DNA from: Mariniphaga sp040772505
Lineage (GTDB): Bacteria; Bacteroidota; Bacteroidia; Bacteroidales; Prolixibacteraceae
NCBI GenBank assembly: GCA_040772505.1
Contig: JAXGYA010000005.1
Coordinates: forward strand, 62,001 to 126,000
DNA length: 64,000 bases
Reading direction: 5' to 3'
Part shown: positions 18,845-27,706 of the stretch, one piece after another
Layout of the letters: every line of letters begins with the position of its first letter
Numbering within the stretch: the stretch's first letter is position 1
Made by a program: the position numbers and the translations under genes
Notes under the pieces: model-generated
Told to the model about the DNA's origin: nothing
Database searches by the model: none
The model's input: the letters and a program-made list of their open reading frames with translations, nothing else

Positions 18845-20230
18845 TTAAATATCATTTTGTTTTACTATTTGCGCCATAAACTCTCCTTCTGCAACAATCT
18901 TTGAACCTACATAGGTAACTCCTTTCATGGTTGCAATTCCCCGTCTGATGGGAGAGGTGAGTTTTACCTTAAAGATAAGGGTGTCGCCTGGCACAACTTT
19001 TTTTCTGAACCGTACATTATCCACGCGGATGAAGTAGGTCGAATATTTCTCTTCGAGTTCATGGAGAACCAATAGTCCTCCGGTTTGTGCCATTGCTTCA
19101 ATAAGCATTACGCCCGGCATAACCGGCTCATCGGGAAAGTGCCCCGGGAAAAAAGGTTCGTTGTGAGTAACATTCTTGATTCCCACAACCTCTTTTTCGG
19201 TGATGGACAAAATCTTGTCCACCATCAGAAAAGGATAGCGATGGGGCAAAAGTTCCTTTATCTGAACGGTATCAAGTAACGGTTCAACATCCGGATCGTA
19301 TTCCGGCGGACGGCTCAATTTATTTTTCCATGCATCCTTAAGGGCATGTGCAAAAATTGTATTAATCCTGTGCCCGGGTTTGGAAGCGATTATTCTGCCT
19401 TTTATCTTTTTACCGCAGAGTGTGAGGTCTCCAATAACATCCAGTAATTTATGCCGTGCACACTCATTGTCAAAGTGAAGCTCGAGGTTGTTCAAAATAC
19501 CCTGTGGTTTAACCTCAATCCTGTCATGTTTGAACAAATCAGCCAGGCGATTCATTTCGTCCTGCCCTACTTCCTTATCAATAATAACAATGGCGCTATT
19601 AAGGTCTCCTCCCTTAATAAGATTATTTTTCAGCAAGAACTCCAATTCGTGCAAAAACACAAATGTGCGGCACATTGATATTTCATCTTTAAACTCACTG
19701 ATGGAATTCAGGGTGGCAAATTGGTTGTTGAGCACCCTCGATTTGAATGAAATCATAACATTCAGCCGATAGTCATCATCCGGGAGGGCAATAATGTGTG
19801 AACCGCTGTGTTCATCATAAATTTCAATTTTTTCCAGTATTTCAAAATATTCTCTTTCAGCGTTCTGCTCAACAATTCCTGCCTGTTCTATTGCTTCGAC
19901 AAAAAATCTTGAACTTCCATCCATAATCGGCGCTTCTTCGTTGTCCACTTCGATAAGCACATTATCGAGGTCCATGCCGGTCATAGCGGCTAATGCATGT
20001 TCAATAGTACCGATGCGGGCGCCGTTCTTTTCGAGAAGAGTTCCGCGTGATGTGTCAATCACCAGTTCTACGTCGGCATCAATAATGGGTTGATTTTTTA
20101 AATCTACTCTTTTGAATTTGAATCCGTGATTGATAGGGGCAGGTTTAAAAACCATAGTGACATTTACGCCTGTGTGCAAACCTTTACCCTCTATTGTAAA
20201 TGCTTTAGCTAATGTTTTTTGTTTTACCAT
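18845..20230 (-). CDS. lpxC-fabZ: Bifunctional LpxC deacetylase / FabZ dehydratase
   Basis: A 461-residue fusion typical of Bacteroidota. The N-terminal part (about 1-305) is UDP-3-O-acyl-GlcNAc deacetylase with zinc-site residues in 'IGTIEHALAAMTGM' and 'RHKLLDVIGDL'. The C-terminal part (about 315-461) is 3-hydroxyacyl-ACP dehydratase with 'LLPHRYPFLMVDKI' and the catalytic 'GHFPDEPVMPGVMLIEAMAQ'. It thus couples the committed step of lipid A synthesis with a dehydratase that competes for the same 3-hydroxyacyl-ACP pool. It begins 13 bases after lpxD. Confidence 0.98.
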   Translation of the reverse strand: MVKQKTLAKAFTIEGKGLHTGVNVTMVFKPAPINHGFKFKRVDLKNQPIIDADVELVIDTSRGTLLEKNGARIGTIEHALAAMTGMDLDNVLIEVDNEEAPIMDGSSRFFVEAIEQAGIVEQNAEREYFEILEKIEIYDEHSGSHIIALPDDDYRLNVMISFKSRVLNNQFATLNSISEFKDEISMCRTFVFLHELEFLLKNNLIKGGDLNSAIVIIDKEVGQDEMNRLADLFKHDRIEVKPQGILNNLELHFDNECARHKLLDVIGDLTLCGKKIKGRIIASKPGHRINTIFAHALKDAWKNKLSRPPEYDPDVEPLLDTVQIKELLPHRYPFLMVDKILSITEKEVVGIKNVTHNEPFFPGHFPDEPVMPGVMLIEAMAQTGGLLVLHELEEKYSTYFIRVDNVRFRKKVVPGDTLIFKVKLTSPIRRGIATMKGVTYVGSKIVAEGEFMAQIVKQNDI

Positions 20231-20243
20231 ACTTTCCTGAAAT

Positions 20244-21299
20244 TTATTTTGAGGCTATTGAAATAGCCTCTTTCAAGGATTTAACATCTTTACTGAGTTG
20301 GATTATTTCATCCCGGAGTTTAGGTAAATTTCTGATTATAGTATAGGTCTTAATTGCCTCTTTATAGTTGACTGCCGGAGATGACAATACAATCTGATTG
20401 TCTTTAATGGATTTGGTGACACCCGACTGAGCTCCAATCTGAACATTGTCGCCAATAGTCAGATGCCCGGCAAGTCCCACCTGCCCGGCAAGTTTACAGT
20501 TTTTTCCGATTTTTGTAGAACCGGCCATCCCCACCATTCCGGCAATGACGGTATTCTCTCCGATTTCGCAGTTGTGTGCAATTTGCACAAGGTTGTCAAT
20601 TTTTGCTCCCCTGCGGATAATGGTGGGGCTGAAAGTACCGCAATCCACCGTAGTGTTTGCACCGATTTCCACATCATCTTCAATTATTACATTCCCAATC
20701 TGTGGAATCTTTTTGTATGTGCCATCATCCTGAGGTGCAAAGCCAAAACCGTCTGAGCCAATAACAGCTCCGGAATGCAAAATACAGTTGCTTCCAATCA
20801 CACAGTCATCATAAATCTTAACACCAGAATATAGTATGGTGTTGTCCCCAATGGTTACATTATCACCCACATAAGCCTGCGGAAAAATTTTTACATTTTC
20901 CCCGATTTTAGCATTCTTCCCGATAACTGCAAAAACGCCGACATAGATGTCGGCTCCATACTCAGCTGAATCACTGATAAAACTGGGTGATTCAATTCCT
21001 TTTTTCTTTATCTGAGTTGTCTGCGCAAACAAATCAAGCAGTGAAGCAAATGCCTGATAGGCATCGTCCACCTTAATCAATGTGGCTCCTATCTCAGCTC
21101 TTGGTTCAAATTCCTTGTTTACCAAAACAACTGATGCGCGGGTGGTGTATAGATAGTTTTCATATTTCGGATTGGAAAGAAAGGAAAGGGAACCGGGTTC
21201 TCCTTCCTCAATTTTCGAAACTTTGAATATTCTTACATTACTGTTTCCAACTATCTCACCATTGAGAAACGAAGCAATGTCTTTTGCCTGAAATTCCAT
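20244..21299 (-). CDS. lpxD: UDP-3-O-acylglucosamine N-acyltransferase LpxD
   Basis: Adds the second 3-hydroxyacyl chain in lipid A synthesis. The 351 residues have the N-terminal uridine-binding domain (about 1-100), a hexapeptide-repeat beta helix with the catalytic-His stretch 'LVQIAHNCEIGENTVIAG', and a C-terminal coiled-coil-like helix ('LRDEIIQLSKDVKSLKEAI'). First gene of the lipid A run, with its own promoter at 21320-21350. Confidence 0.97.
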   Translation of the reverse strand: MEFQAKDIASFLNGEIVGNSNVRIFKVSKIEEGEPGSLSFLSNPKYENYLYTTRASVVLVNKEFEPRAEIGATLIKVDDAYQAFASLLDLFAQTTQIKKKGIESPSFISDSAEYGADIYVGVFAVIGKNAKIGENVKIFPQAYVGDNVTIGDNTILYSGVKIYDDCVIGSNCILHSGAVIGSDGFGFAPQDDGTYKKIPQIGNVIIEDDVEIGANTTVDCGTFSPTIIRRGAKIDNLVQIAHNCEIGENTVIAGMVGMAGSTKIGKNCKLAGQVGLAGHLTIGDNVQIGAQSGVTKSIKDNQIVLSSPAVNYKEAIKTYTIIRNLPKLRDEIIQLSKDVKSLKEAISIASK

Positions 21300-21319
21300 T
21301 CATTCATTTTTTTGCCTTG

Positions 21320-21350
21320 CAAATATAGGTTTAAACTAATAAATGTCCAA
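21320..21350 (-). promoter_or_regulatory. Promoter of the lpxD operon
   Basis: On the minus strand TATATTTG (21327-21320) is a perfect -7 element; TTGG (21350-21347), one mismatch from the -33 TTTG, stands 19 bases upstream. The box overlaps the 3' end of the HD-domain gene and would give a short leader of about 14 bases before lpxD. Confidence 0.6.
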
Positions 21351-22592
21351 TTCTTTTGGAAAACAAGCAAAATATTTCCTGACAGTTTTAGTTAAAGCCG
21401 ATAGATTTATGTCTGATGCGGTCTGTAAATCCTTTACCTTTCCGTCTTTCTTTAAGATTTTAATATATCCTGAATGTCTGTCGTAAGCACTGTTGGTTAT
21501 TTCGCCCGTTATTAAAAAGTAGTGAGATAAACTGGCATCACCGGTAATTTTATCTGTAATTTTCTGAAGCATTTTTTCCCTCCGGCTGCCGGGCATTGGT
21601 TTATCCGTAAGGTTTGTCCTGAACAGCTTTCTGTTTATCAGGTTCCGCGCAAGCAGCGAGAGCACTTTATCGGGATGAAACTGCCATTCTTTAACAGAAG
21701 ATAAAATATCGTTATCGTCCAACATGGCATACCATTCCAGCACTCCCCTTCTCTCTGTTTCAATATTTTTCAAAAAATCCTCCTCTTTATAGTCCTTCAG
21801 CAGAAAAACTTTCAAAGCCGGTGTGGTAAAAATGGTATTCTCCTCTCTCAATAGTTCCTTTGCGCGCCTTAGCACCTGAACCAAAAGATATTCTGCTGAA
21901 ATCACCGTTTTATGCAGATAAACCTGCCAATACATGAGCCTCCGTGCAATCAGGAACTTTTCTACGGAATAAATTCCTTTATAATCCACTGCAAGCTGGT
22001 CATTCCATACTGTTAACATTTTGATAATTCGGTCAATTCCGACAATTCCTTCTGCAACACCGGTAAAAAAGCTGTCGCGGCTCAGGTAGTCAAGGCGATC
22101 CATGTCGAGCTGGCTTGATACCAGCTGATGCAAAAACTGCTTTTTATATTCATTTCTGAATATCTTAATAGCCATTTCCAGTTTTCCGCCAAACTGCCTG
22201 TTCAGCTCGTTCATCATCAGCAGCGAAATGGTTTCGTGAGGAATATCCACTATTATATTTTCAAGCACATGCGAAAACGGCGCATGTCCAATATCATGCA
22301 GAAGAATTGCAACGGTTACCGCATCGGCTTCGTCATCGGTGATTTCATGCCCTTTCATTCTCAAAACGGAAATGGACTGACGCATGAGATGGCTTGCCCC
22401 CAGCGCATGTTCAAAACGTGAATGATTGGCGCCCGGATAGACCAGAAAGGAGAGTCCAAGCTGTTTGATGCGGCGAAGACGCTGCAGATAGGGGTGTTCA
22501 ATTAAATCAAAAATCAGTTCGGAATGGAGGTTAATAAATCCAAAAACCGGATCGTTGATAATCTTATTCTTATTGATGTAATAATCTGTCAT
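21336..22592 (-). CDS. HD-domain phosphohydrolase (dGTPase-like)
   Basis: Cytoplasmic metal-dependent phosphohydrolase of 418 residues. The HD motif is 'LLHDIGHAPFSHVLEN', with the upstream 'ANHSRFEHALGASHLM' and downstream 'QLVSSQLDMDRLDYLSRDS', the pattern of the YdhJ/SAMHD1-related group that often hydrolyses deoxynucleoside triphosphates. Substrate not determinable here. In Bacteroidota this gene is often found just upstream of lpxD, as here. Confidence 0.92.
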   Translation of the reverse strand: MTDYYINKNKIINDPVFGFINLHSELIFDLIEHPYLQRLRRIKQLGLSFLVYPGANHSRFEHALGASHLMRQSISVLRMKGHEITDDEADAVTVAILLHDIGHAPFSHVLENIIVDIPHETISLLMMNELNRQFGGKLEMAIKIFRNEYKKQFLHQLVSSQLDMDRLDYLSRDSFFTGVAEGIVGIDRIIKMLTVWNDQLAVDYKGIYSVEKFLIARRLMYWQVYLHKTVISAEYLLVQVLRRAKELLREENTIFTTPALKVFLLKDYKEEDFLKNIETERRGVLEWYAMLDDNDILSSVKEWQFHPDKVLSLLARNLINRKLFRTNLTDKPMPGSRREKMLQKITDKITGDASLSHYFLITGEITNSAYDRHSGYIKILKKDGKVKDLQTASDINLSALTKTVRKYFACFPKELDIY

Positions 22593-22679
22593 CTGTATCT
22601 TTTATACCTGCCTCAAAAATACGAAAGAATGTGTGATTTTTTGATTACCCGTTTAAAAGCTGTTATTATATTGCCGTTT

Positions 22680-22700
22680 AAAAACCTGAGCCAGGTTTTT
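22680..22700 (-). terminator. Terminator-like hairpin after the esterase gene
   Basis: AAAAACCTG (22680-22688) and CAGGTTTTT (22692-22700) form a perfect 9-bp stem with a three-base loop, with A and T runs on both sides. It lies 56 bases beyond the esterase stop on the minus strand and likely ends that operon. Confidence 0.6.
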
Positions 22701-22756
22701 AAGACAACTAAATCAGGGCTAAAATCAGAAACCCGGAGAAGGATACTGCTGCAAGT

Positions 22757-23752
22757 TTATTTCAGATATTTCTCCAAAAAATCATCCATTTTCTGTTGAG
22801 AAAAGCGATTTACCCGTTTGGCAACATCCATTGTGTGGGGCCACAAAGGGAGGCGGTAATAAACACAGGGAACACCTAATCTATCAAGCTCCGCTTTCAG
22901 TAAGTCAGACTGGCTAACAGGCACAAGCCTGTCGGATGTTCCATGCAAAATCATGGTAGGTGGCAGTGTACTCTTAAGATAAGTAACCGGCGAAGCTTCT
23001 TTAAACAACTGCGGTTTCTCTTCATAGGAGTGCCCGATAAAGCCGGTTACCAGTGATTGTGTTTGTGCATATTCGGAGGTCAGGTCTGTTGGGCCGTAAA
23101 TATCAACCACTGCTTTGATGTGATGATATTCAGGTGAATTACCGGAAAATCTTTCCGGTTGAACGGATTCACCCCAACCGTAGCCGGCAAGCATTGCGAG
23201 GTGTGCACCGGCAGAGCCGCCAATCAGAGCAATGCGGTGAGAGTCGTAGCCGTAATTTTCACCGTTTGCAAACAACCACTGCACCGCATCGTTCACATCT
23301 TCAACAGCAGCCGGATAGATACTGTCGCGTTTCAGCCGGTAGGAAATTGTTGCTGTCATATATCCCTTTTGGGCAAAGCTCACCAGATAAGAAAGGTAGT
23401 CCGAGCGCTTGCCGCCTCTCCAGCCACCGCCATGGATAAAAACCAGAAGCGGCAGCGGTTCTGCTTCATTTTTCGGGCGATAGAAGTTAATTTGCAGCGA
23501 TTTCCCGTTCACATTTTTATATTCAACATCCTTAATTTCAGAGATATTTCCCGGGATTTCGGGCTCCATGTCGATAAGCTGCTCAAGTCCGACACCCAAT
23601 GCAAGGTAAGACAACACATCGTAGTGATATCCGATTGGCGGTTTTGAGGGAAACAAAAAACCGATAATCCGGGGTGTGCTCATCAGCAGCGCAAAGAGCA
23701 GAAAAACAGACAACAGCCCTTTCAGGATATTTTTCAAAACCGGTGATTTCAT
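22757..23752 (-). CDS. Alpha/beta-hydrolase esterase (BD-FAE-like)
   Basis: A 331-residue secreted or membrane-anchored serine hydrolase. It has an N-terminal hydrophobic anchor (about residues 10-32), oxyanion motif 'FIHGGGWRGGKRSDY', nucleophile elbow 'GGSAGAH', the acid residue in 'HGTSDRLVPVSQSD' and the His in 'WPHTMDVAKR'. This is the hormone-sensitive-lipase/BD-FAE type that often removes acetyl or feruloyl groups from glycans. As the last gene of the sialidase-type cluster it could deacetylate the substrate; that is inference. Its start codon lies in a triple 8-bp repeat that creates two tiny upstream ORFs. Confidence 0.9.
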   Translation of the reverse strand: MKSPVLKNILKGLLSVFLLFALLMSTPRIIGFLFPSKPPIGYHYDVLSYLALGVGLEQLIDMEPEIPGNISEIKDVEYKNVNGKSLQINFYRPKNEAEPLPLLVFIHGGGWRGGKRSDYLSYLVSFAQKGYMTATISYRLKRDSIYPAAVEDVNDAVQWLFANGENYGYDSHRIALIGGSAGAHLAMLAGYGWGESVQPERFSGNSPEYHHIKAVVDIYGPTDLTSEYAQTQSLVTGFIGHSYEEKPQLFKEASPVTYLKSTLPPTMILHGTSDRLVPVSQSDLLKAELDRLGVPCVYYRLPLWPHTMDVAKRVNRFSQQKMDDFLEKYLK

Positions 23753-23774
23753 AATTTCATAATTTCATAATTTT
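23750..23774 (-). repeat. Triple 8-bp repeat with overlapping start codons
   Basis: On the minus strand ATGAAATT occurs twice, followed by ATGAAATC, which is the esterase start. The first two ATGs each read MKL and stop in a TGA that overlaps the next ATG. Confidence 0.75.
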
Positions 23775-23823
23775 CTTAATCTCCTTTTTCTAAGCTCTTT
23801 AATGATTTTTTTGATGTTCTGTC

Positions 23824-25383
23824 TTAATCTTCCAGCTCTACCAGCATCTCTTTAATATTCCGATGCAAAACCGGCGCGGTTTCAGGTCCTAATGAATTCG
23901 CCTCACCATACTGTGCCTTGTCTCTTCCATATGCAAAAGGAGCTTTCACATCCAACTGGCTTTTGGGAATGATATATCCAATTTCATCGTTTGCCAAACC
24001 TATAATGAATTTGTATTTACCAGGCATCATTCCCCGGATTGGAGGTACTTCCACCGGTTCAATCCCAAAATCTGCCCCTTCGGGCGACTCAATGCCTCCG
24101 TTTACAATCTCAGGATAAATTTCCCCCGGAACTGTAACAATTGAAAGAGGGCCAATTTTGACCACTGCCAGCTCCGAGCGCATTTTCATCCACCCAACGG
24201 TGCCGCGGTTCAATATGCCCAATGCAGCACCCAAGCGGAAAAGTTTATTTTTTATGGGCAATTCCAATGTGCGCACTACCAGCGAAATGCCGGCATTCTC
24301 AATCACTTCCGCAGGATTTTCCATGGCATCCAGCGCTAACATGGAGAGTTGGTTTCCTTCGGCAGCCGCTTTTTCAAATGACGGCTTCTTTAACTCTTCC
24401 CCGGTAAAAGGGTTCACCACGCCAAGGCTGGGATGCGTACACATTAAGCCGCCAACTGCACCGTTCACATACACGGCAACGCCGCCAATCCCCGGCTTCA
24501 CCAAAGTGTCTCCATGAAAAACGCCTTTTTCAACACCTTCTCTGAAAAAATGGGGAAAATCCGACGAAATGAGTAAATTCTCACTCCACAGCGTTTCAGG
24601 ATGATTCCCCCAGGAGAGAATGCTGCCCATCACCGAACCGTCTTCCTTATTAATTGCTTTGATGAAGCGCAGCCCCGAGTCAAAAACTTCCGGCTTGCGG
24701 GTGTCTTTCACCAAATGGGCGGCACCGGACAAATCCTGAGAAATCTCCAAAATTACCGGACGTAAATTCCTTACAGCCTGCGCAATCGACATTACTGTTT
24801 GCTCCTTTACAAACTCCATATATTCGGGATTCACACCACTTTTCAGCGGCGATTTCCCCCAGATTCCCATCAAATCGGGCCCCTCATGCGTATGCGTTGA
24901 GGCAATAATAGTATATGTCAAACCCAGTTCATCCGGCAACATTTTCCGGACATCCACCACATCATCGTGCATAAACCCGATAACATCGAGGATTACGATA
25001 GCCAGGCGTGTTTTGCCGTCATCAATAACCATTGTTCTTGCCCAAATGTCATCGTGCACTCCGTTTGCCGGTTTGTTATTACTGAATCCTGCGATCCAAA
25101 CCGGATCAAACTTTCCGTTGCCGTTTCCATCGATAAAATAATCGCCGTCACGGGGTTTATACTTTGAATCACCATTTACATCAACCCACCGGTCGGGCAC
25201 TTCGGGAGTTATGGCAACTGCAGCAAATCCGGCTTTCAGCGCTGCTTCGGGGCTGTTCAGAATTTTCATATCCGCACTGTAACCGCGATGGCGGTCTTTC
25301 ATATTGGAAAAACCGCGGAATGAGATTCCTGCAATAATTATTAGGAAAACCAAACCTGCTATTTTAAAGAATTTTTTCATCAA
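23824..25383 (-). CDS. Neutral/alkaline ceramidase-like hydrolase
   Basis: A 519-residue protein with an N-terminal signal/anchor. It resembles the N-terminal catalytic domain of neutral/alkaline non-lysosomal ceramidase (PF04734): 'AAVAITPEVPDRW' at the start, the zinc-site stretch 'STHTHEGPDLMG' near 165 and 'SWGNHPETL' near 260. Residues 68-95 contain two Asp/Gly/Asn-rich loops ('DVNGDSKYKPRDGD', 'DGNGNGKFDP') that look like calcium-binding EF-hand or dockerin loops. Where true ceramidases carry a GDVSPN-type motif with the nucleophilic Ser, this protein has 'VNGAVGGLMC', so ceramide hydrolysis is doubtful. It belongs to the sialidase-type cluster. Confidence 0.82.
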   Translation of the reverse strand: MMKKFFKIAGLVFLIIIAGISFRGFSNMKDRHRGYSADMKILNSPEAALKAGFAAVAITPEVPDRWVDVNGDSKYKPRDGDYFIDGNGNGKFDPVWIAGFSNNKPANGVHDDIWARTMVIDDGKTRLAIVILDVIGFMHDDVVDVRKMLPDELGLTYTIIASTHTHEGPDLMGIWGKSPLKSGVNPEYMEFVKEQTVMSIAQAVRNLRPVILEISQDLSGAAHLVKDTRKPEVFDSGLRFIKAINKEDGSVMGSILSWGNHPETLWSENLLISSDFPHFFREGVEKGVFHGDTLVKPGIGGVAVYVNGAVGGLMCTHPSLGVVNPFTGEELKKPSFEKAAAEGNQLSMLALDAMENPAEVIENAGISLVVRTLELPIKNKLFRLGAALGILNRGTVGWMKMRSELAVVKIGPLSIVTVPGEIYPEIVNGGIESPEGADFGIEPVEVPPIRGMMPGKYKFIIGLANDEIGYIIPKSQLDVKAPFAYGRDKAQYGEANSLGPETAPVLHRNIKEMLVELED

Positions 25384-25450
25384 GAATAAAATTTAAAGTA
25401 CAGAACAATGCGAATCAAACTCAGTGTAAAATAAAATTATCAATCTCCCA

Positions 25451-25530
25451 ATCAATCTATTTCAATCTAACTCAATCTATTTCAATCTATTTCAATCTAT
25501 TTCAATCTATTTCAATCTATTTCAATCTAA
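25451..25530. repeat. Eight-copy 10-bp tandem repeat
   Basis: Eight consecutive 10-bp units of consensus TTCAATCTAT; units 1 to 3 and 8 each differ at one or two bases. The period is close to one helical turn. It occupies half of the gap upstream of the ceramidase-like gene and downstream of the sialidase/deacetylase fusion. Confidence 0.95.
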
Positions 25531-25547
25531 GCAAGCACCAAACCTGC

Positions 25548-27677
25548 TCACTTCTTCTCAAACTTTTCCATCACTTCACGCCAGGTTGTGAGTATGATGC
25601 CATTCTTTTTGAAATAGTCAATCACTTCAGGGTCGGCAAACATTTGTGCTTCCCATGCCCTCTGCTGCCACGAGCCTGTGATGGTTTTCATGTTTTCGGT
25701 TTCGAAAGAGGGATGAAAGATGATTTCCGTCAATCCGGGTTCGAGAGAATCGACCAGTTTAAAGAAATTTGACTTTACCTCTTCATAACTATTCCCTTTG
25801 GGAACACTGCCAAAGTTATCGAGATGCGGGAGATTGTAATTTCCCAGCATGCCAACCACTTCCTCGTTCACGGGGTAACCTTCGGCACTGTAAAACGCAG
25901 CCACTTTCGGATTGGACAGGTCAATGGCGTTTGCAGGAATTTTATATTCTTCAGCCACTTTCAGAAAAACCTTTAAAAACTCCGGCGAACCATATAATGT
26001 CCCCATGTGTGTATCGATATGTGTTGGAGTTAATCCGAGCGCCAGCATTTTATCAATTTGTGCCCTGATTTCCATTTCCACTTCCTGTGGCGATGCATTC
26101 ATCACCACCTCCTGCACACTGCGCCACATTTTGCCTTCGGGATCAATTAACCCGGGCACTTTTTCTGCATCGGTTAGCGGCGCCCAGCGCCACGTTTTCC
26201 ATTCGCTGGTGAGGGTAAGATGAACCCCTATATCACCTTTGGGCTCTGTTGTTGCCCATTCCACAAATTCTTCTGCATTGGGACAGGGCATCATAACTGC
26301 GCCCGAAAGAATGAAATTATTTTCGATGTAATATTTCCCGGCATCGTTGGCTTCATCACACATTCCCAAATCATCCATGTGCAGAAGCAGCACTTTTTTC
26401 CCTTTGGGAAATCCCAGCTTCTCGGCGTTGTTAGCACCTAAAGATTGCTCTTTTACCCACTCCGGAGAGAAAGAGACATGCCGGATTGATTTTCCTTCGG
26501 GGGAGTGGCAGGAATAGGTGATGTGCACCAAGCCGTCATTAGACTGAACTGCAGACGGATAGGAGTAGCTCCCCTTTCCTTTTGGTGAATATTCGAGATA
26601 CCTTTTCCATTTCCATGTTTTTCCTTCATCACCGGAAAGAGAAACTGCAAGGCGGTTTCTGCCTTGTTCCAGATCATTGTTCACCATGAGCCAGTGCCCG
26701 TCACTTAACGATATGACTTCCACACTGGCTCCCGGATTGGGGATACCGGTTTTATGGGAAACACTCCATGTGTATCCGTTATCATTTGAACTACTAAAAA
26801 TTACCCGTTGGGGAGCGTCGCCGTTGTCGCGCATGAAGGCCACAATGGTTCCGTCCTTTTTTTGCAACAACGCAGGCTGAATGTTCCCGCGCCCCACGAT
26901 AGGCAGGCTGGGCTTCCAGGTTTCTCCGTTATCGTCGGAGATGGCTACCAACGACACGTTATATCCATCGGAATATAGCGGCATTAACATTCGTCCATTT
27001 TTTAACATGAGCGGTTGGATACGTCCCATCCAGCCCACTTCACGTTTTACGGGGTTTTGGGCAGCTTCCACAATCATCCGTTCGTATTGTGGCGCATATT
27101 CAGCCCATGCCAAGCCCGGCGGGTCCATTTCCCTGAACCCTTTTTCAAGCGCTTCGGCAAATTCATCTCCCGGTTTCAGCAGAATAATATCCTGCCAGTC
27201 CCATTTTGGCGGACCATCTGCAAGATAATCAGTTGATATGCGGGTTTTCAGCAATGAAGTTTCCCAGCGGTTGGCAACCACCACTACCCAGGTAAGGTGC
27301 AGGCGGTTTTTGGCATCGAGGAAAAGAACCGGGTTACAATCGGGATTATCGGGCGTATCAGCCATTAAAAACGGTTGACTCCATTTATTTTGTCCCTTTT
27401 TAAGCCGGGCACCTTTTACCATTACATCGTTTGATTTACGTTCGCCCGAACCTTCAAACCAGCATGCCAGCAAATCGCCGTTGGGTAGTTCCACAATGGA
27501 GCTGCTGTGTACATGTTTTTCCTGCACCGGAAAAATGAGTTTAGTCTGAAATGAAGAGCCGCTATTTTTTTGAGCATTGGAGACGAAAGGTAAAAGCAGG
27601 AAGAATCCTGTCAAAAATCCGAGAAGTAACCCCGAAACTGAGGCAGGAATTAAGTTTTTTAAGGAAATCCGACTCAT
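25548..27677 (-). CDS. Fusion of sialidase-like (BNR) domain and ChbG/YdjC-type deacetylase
   Basis: A 709-residue exported protein with a signal peptide ending near 'FVSNAQ'. Residues about 40-415 form a sialidase-like six-bladed propeller of the BNR_2/COG4692 type, with Asp boxes 'SDDNGETW', 'SNDNGYTW' and 'SGDEGKTW'. Residues about 430-705 are a carbohydrate deacetylase of the ChbG/HpnK (YdjC) family: metal-site motifs 'HMDDLGMCDEAN', 'GVHLTLTSEW' and 'THIDTHMGT', ending with 'IIFHPSFET'. ChbG-family enzymes remove acetyl groups from N-acetyl amino sugars, usually in the cytoplasm, so export joined to a sialidase-like domain is unusual. There is no frameshift at the junction. Second hydrolase of the cluster, 29 bases after the shorter sialidase-like gene. 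Confidence 0.93.
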   Translation of the reverse strand: MSRISLKNLIPASVSGLLLGFLTGFFLLLPFVSNAQKNSGSSFQTKLIFPVQEKHVHSSSIVELPNGDLLACWFEGSGERKSNDVMVKGARLKKGQNKWSQPFLMADTPDNPDCNPVLFLDAKNRLHLTWVVVVANRWETSLLKTRISTDYLADGPPKWDWQDIILLKPGDEFAEALEKGFREMDPPGLAWAEYAPQYERMIVEAAQNPVKREVGWMGRIQPLMLKNGRMLMPLYSDGYNVSLVAISDDNGETWKPSLPIVGRGNIQPALLQKKDGTIVAFMRDNGDAPQRVIFSSSNDNGYTWSVSHKTGIPNPGASVEVISLSDGHWLMVNNDLEQGRNRLAVSLSGDEGKTWKWKRYLEYSPKGKGSYSYPSAVQSNDGLVHITYSCHSPEGKSIRHVSFSPEWVKEQSLGANNAEKLGFPKGKKVLLLHMDDLGMCDEANDAGKYYIENNFILSGAVMMPCPNAEEFVEWATTEPKGDIGVHLTLTSEWKTWRWAPLTDAEKVPGLIDPEGKMWRSVQEVVMNASPQEVEMEIRAQIDKMLALGLTPTHIDTHMGTLYGSPEFLKVFLKVAEEYKIPANAIDLSNPKVAAFYSAEGYPVNEEVVGMLGNYNLPHLDNFGSVPKGNSYEEVKSNFFKLVDSLEPGLTEIIFHPSFETENMKTITGSWQQRAWEAQMFADPEVIDYFKKNGIILTTWREVMEKFEKK

Positions 27678-27706
27678 TTATTTTTATTTTTACAAAAATT
27701 TAGAAA

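Noticed and set aside
25451..25530. Possible CRISPR array
   Set aside because: The units are directly adjacent 10-bp repeats without spacers, and no cas gene is present.
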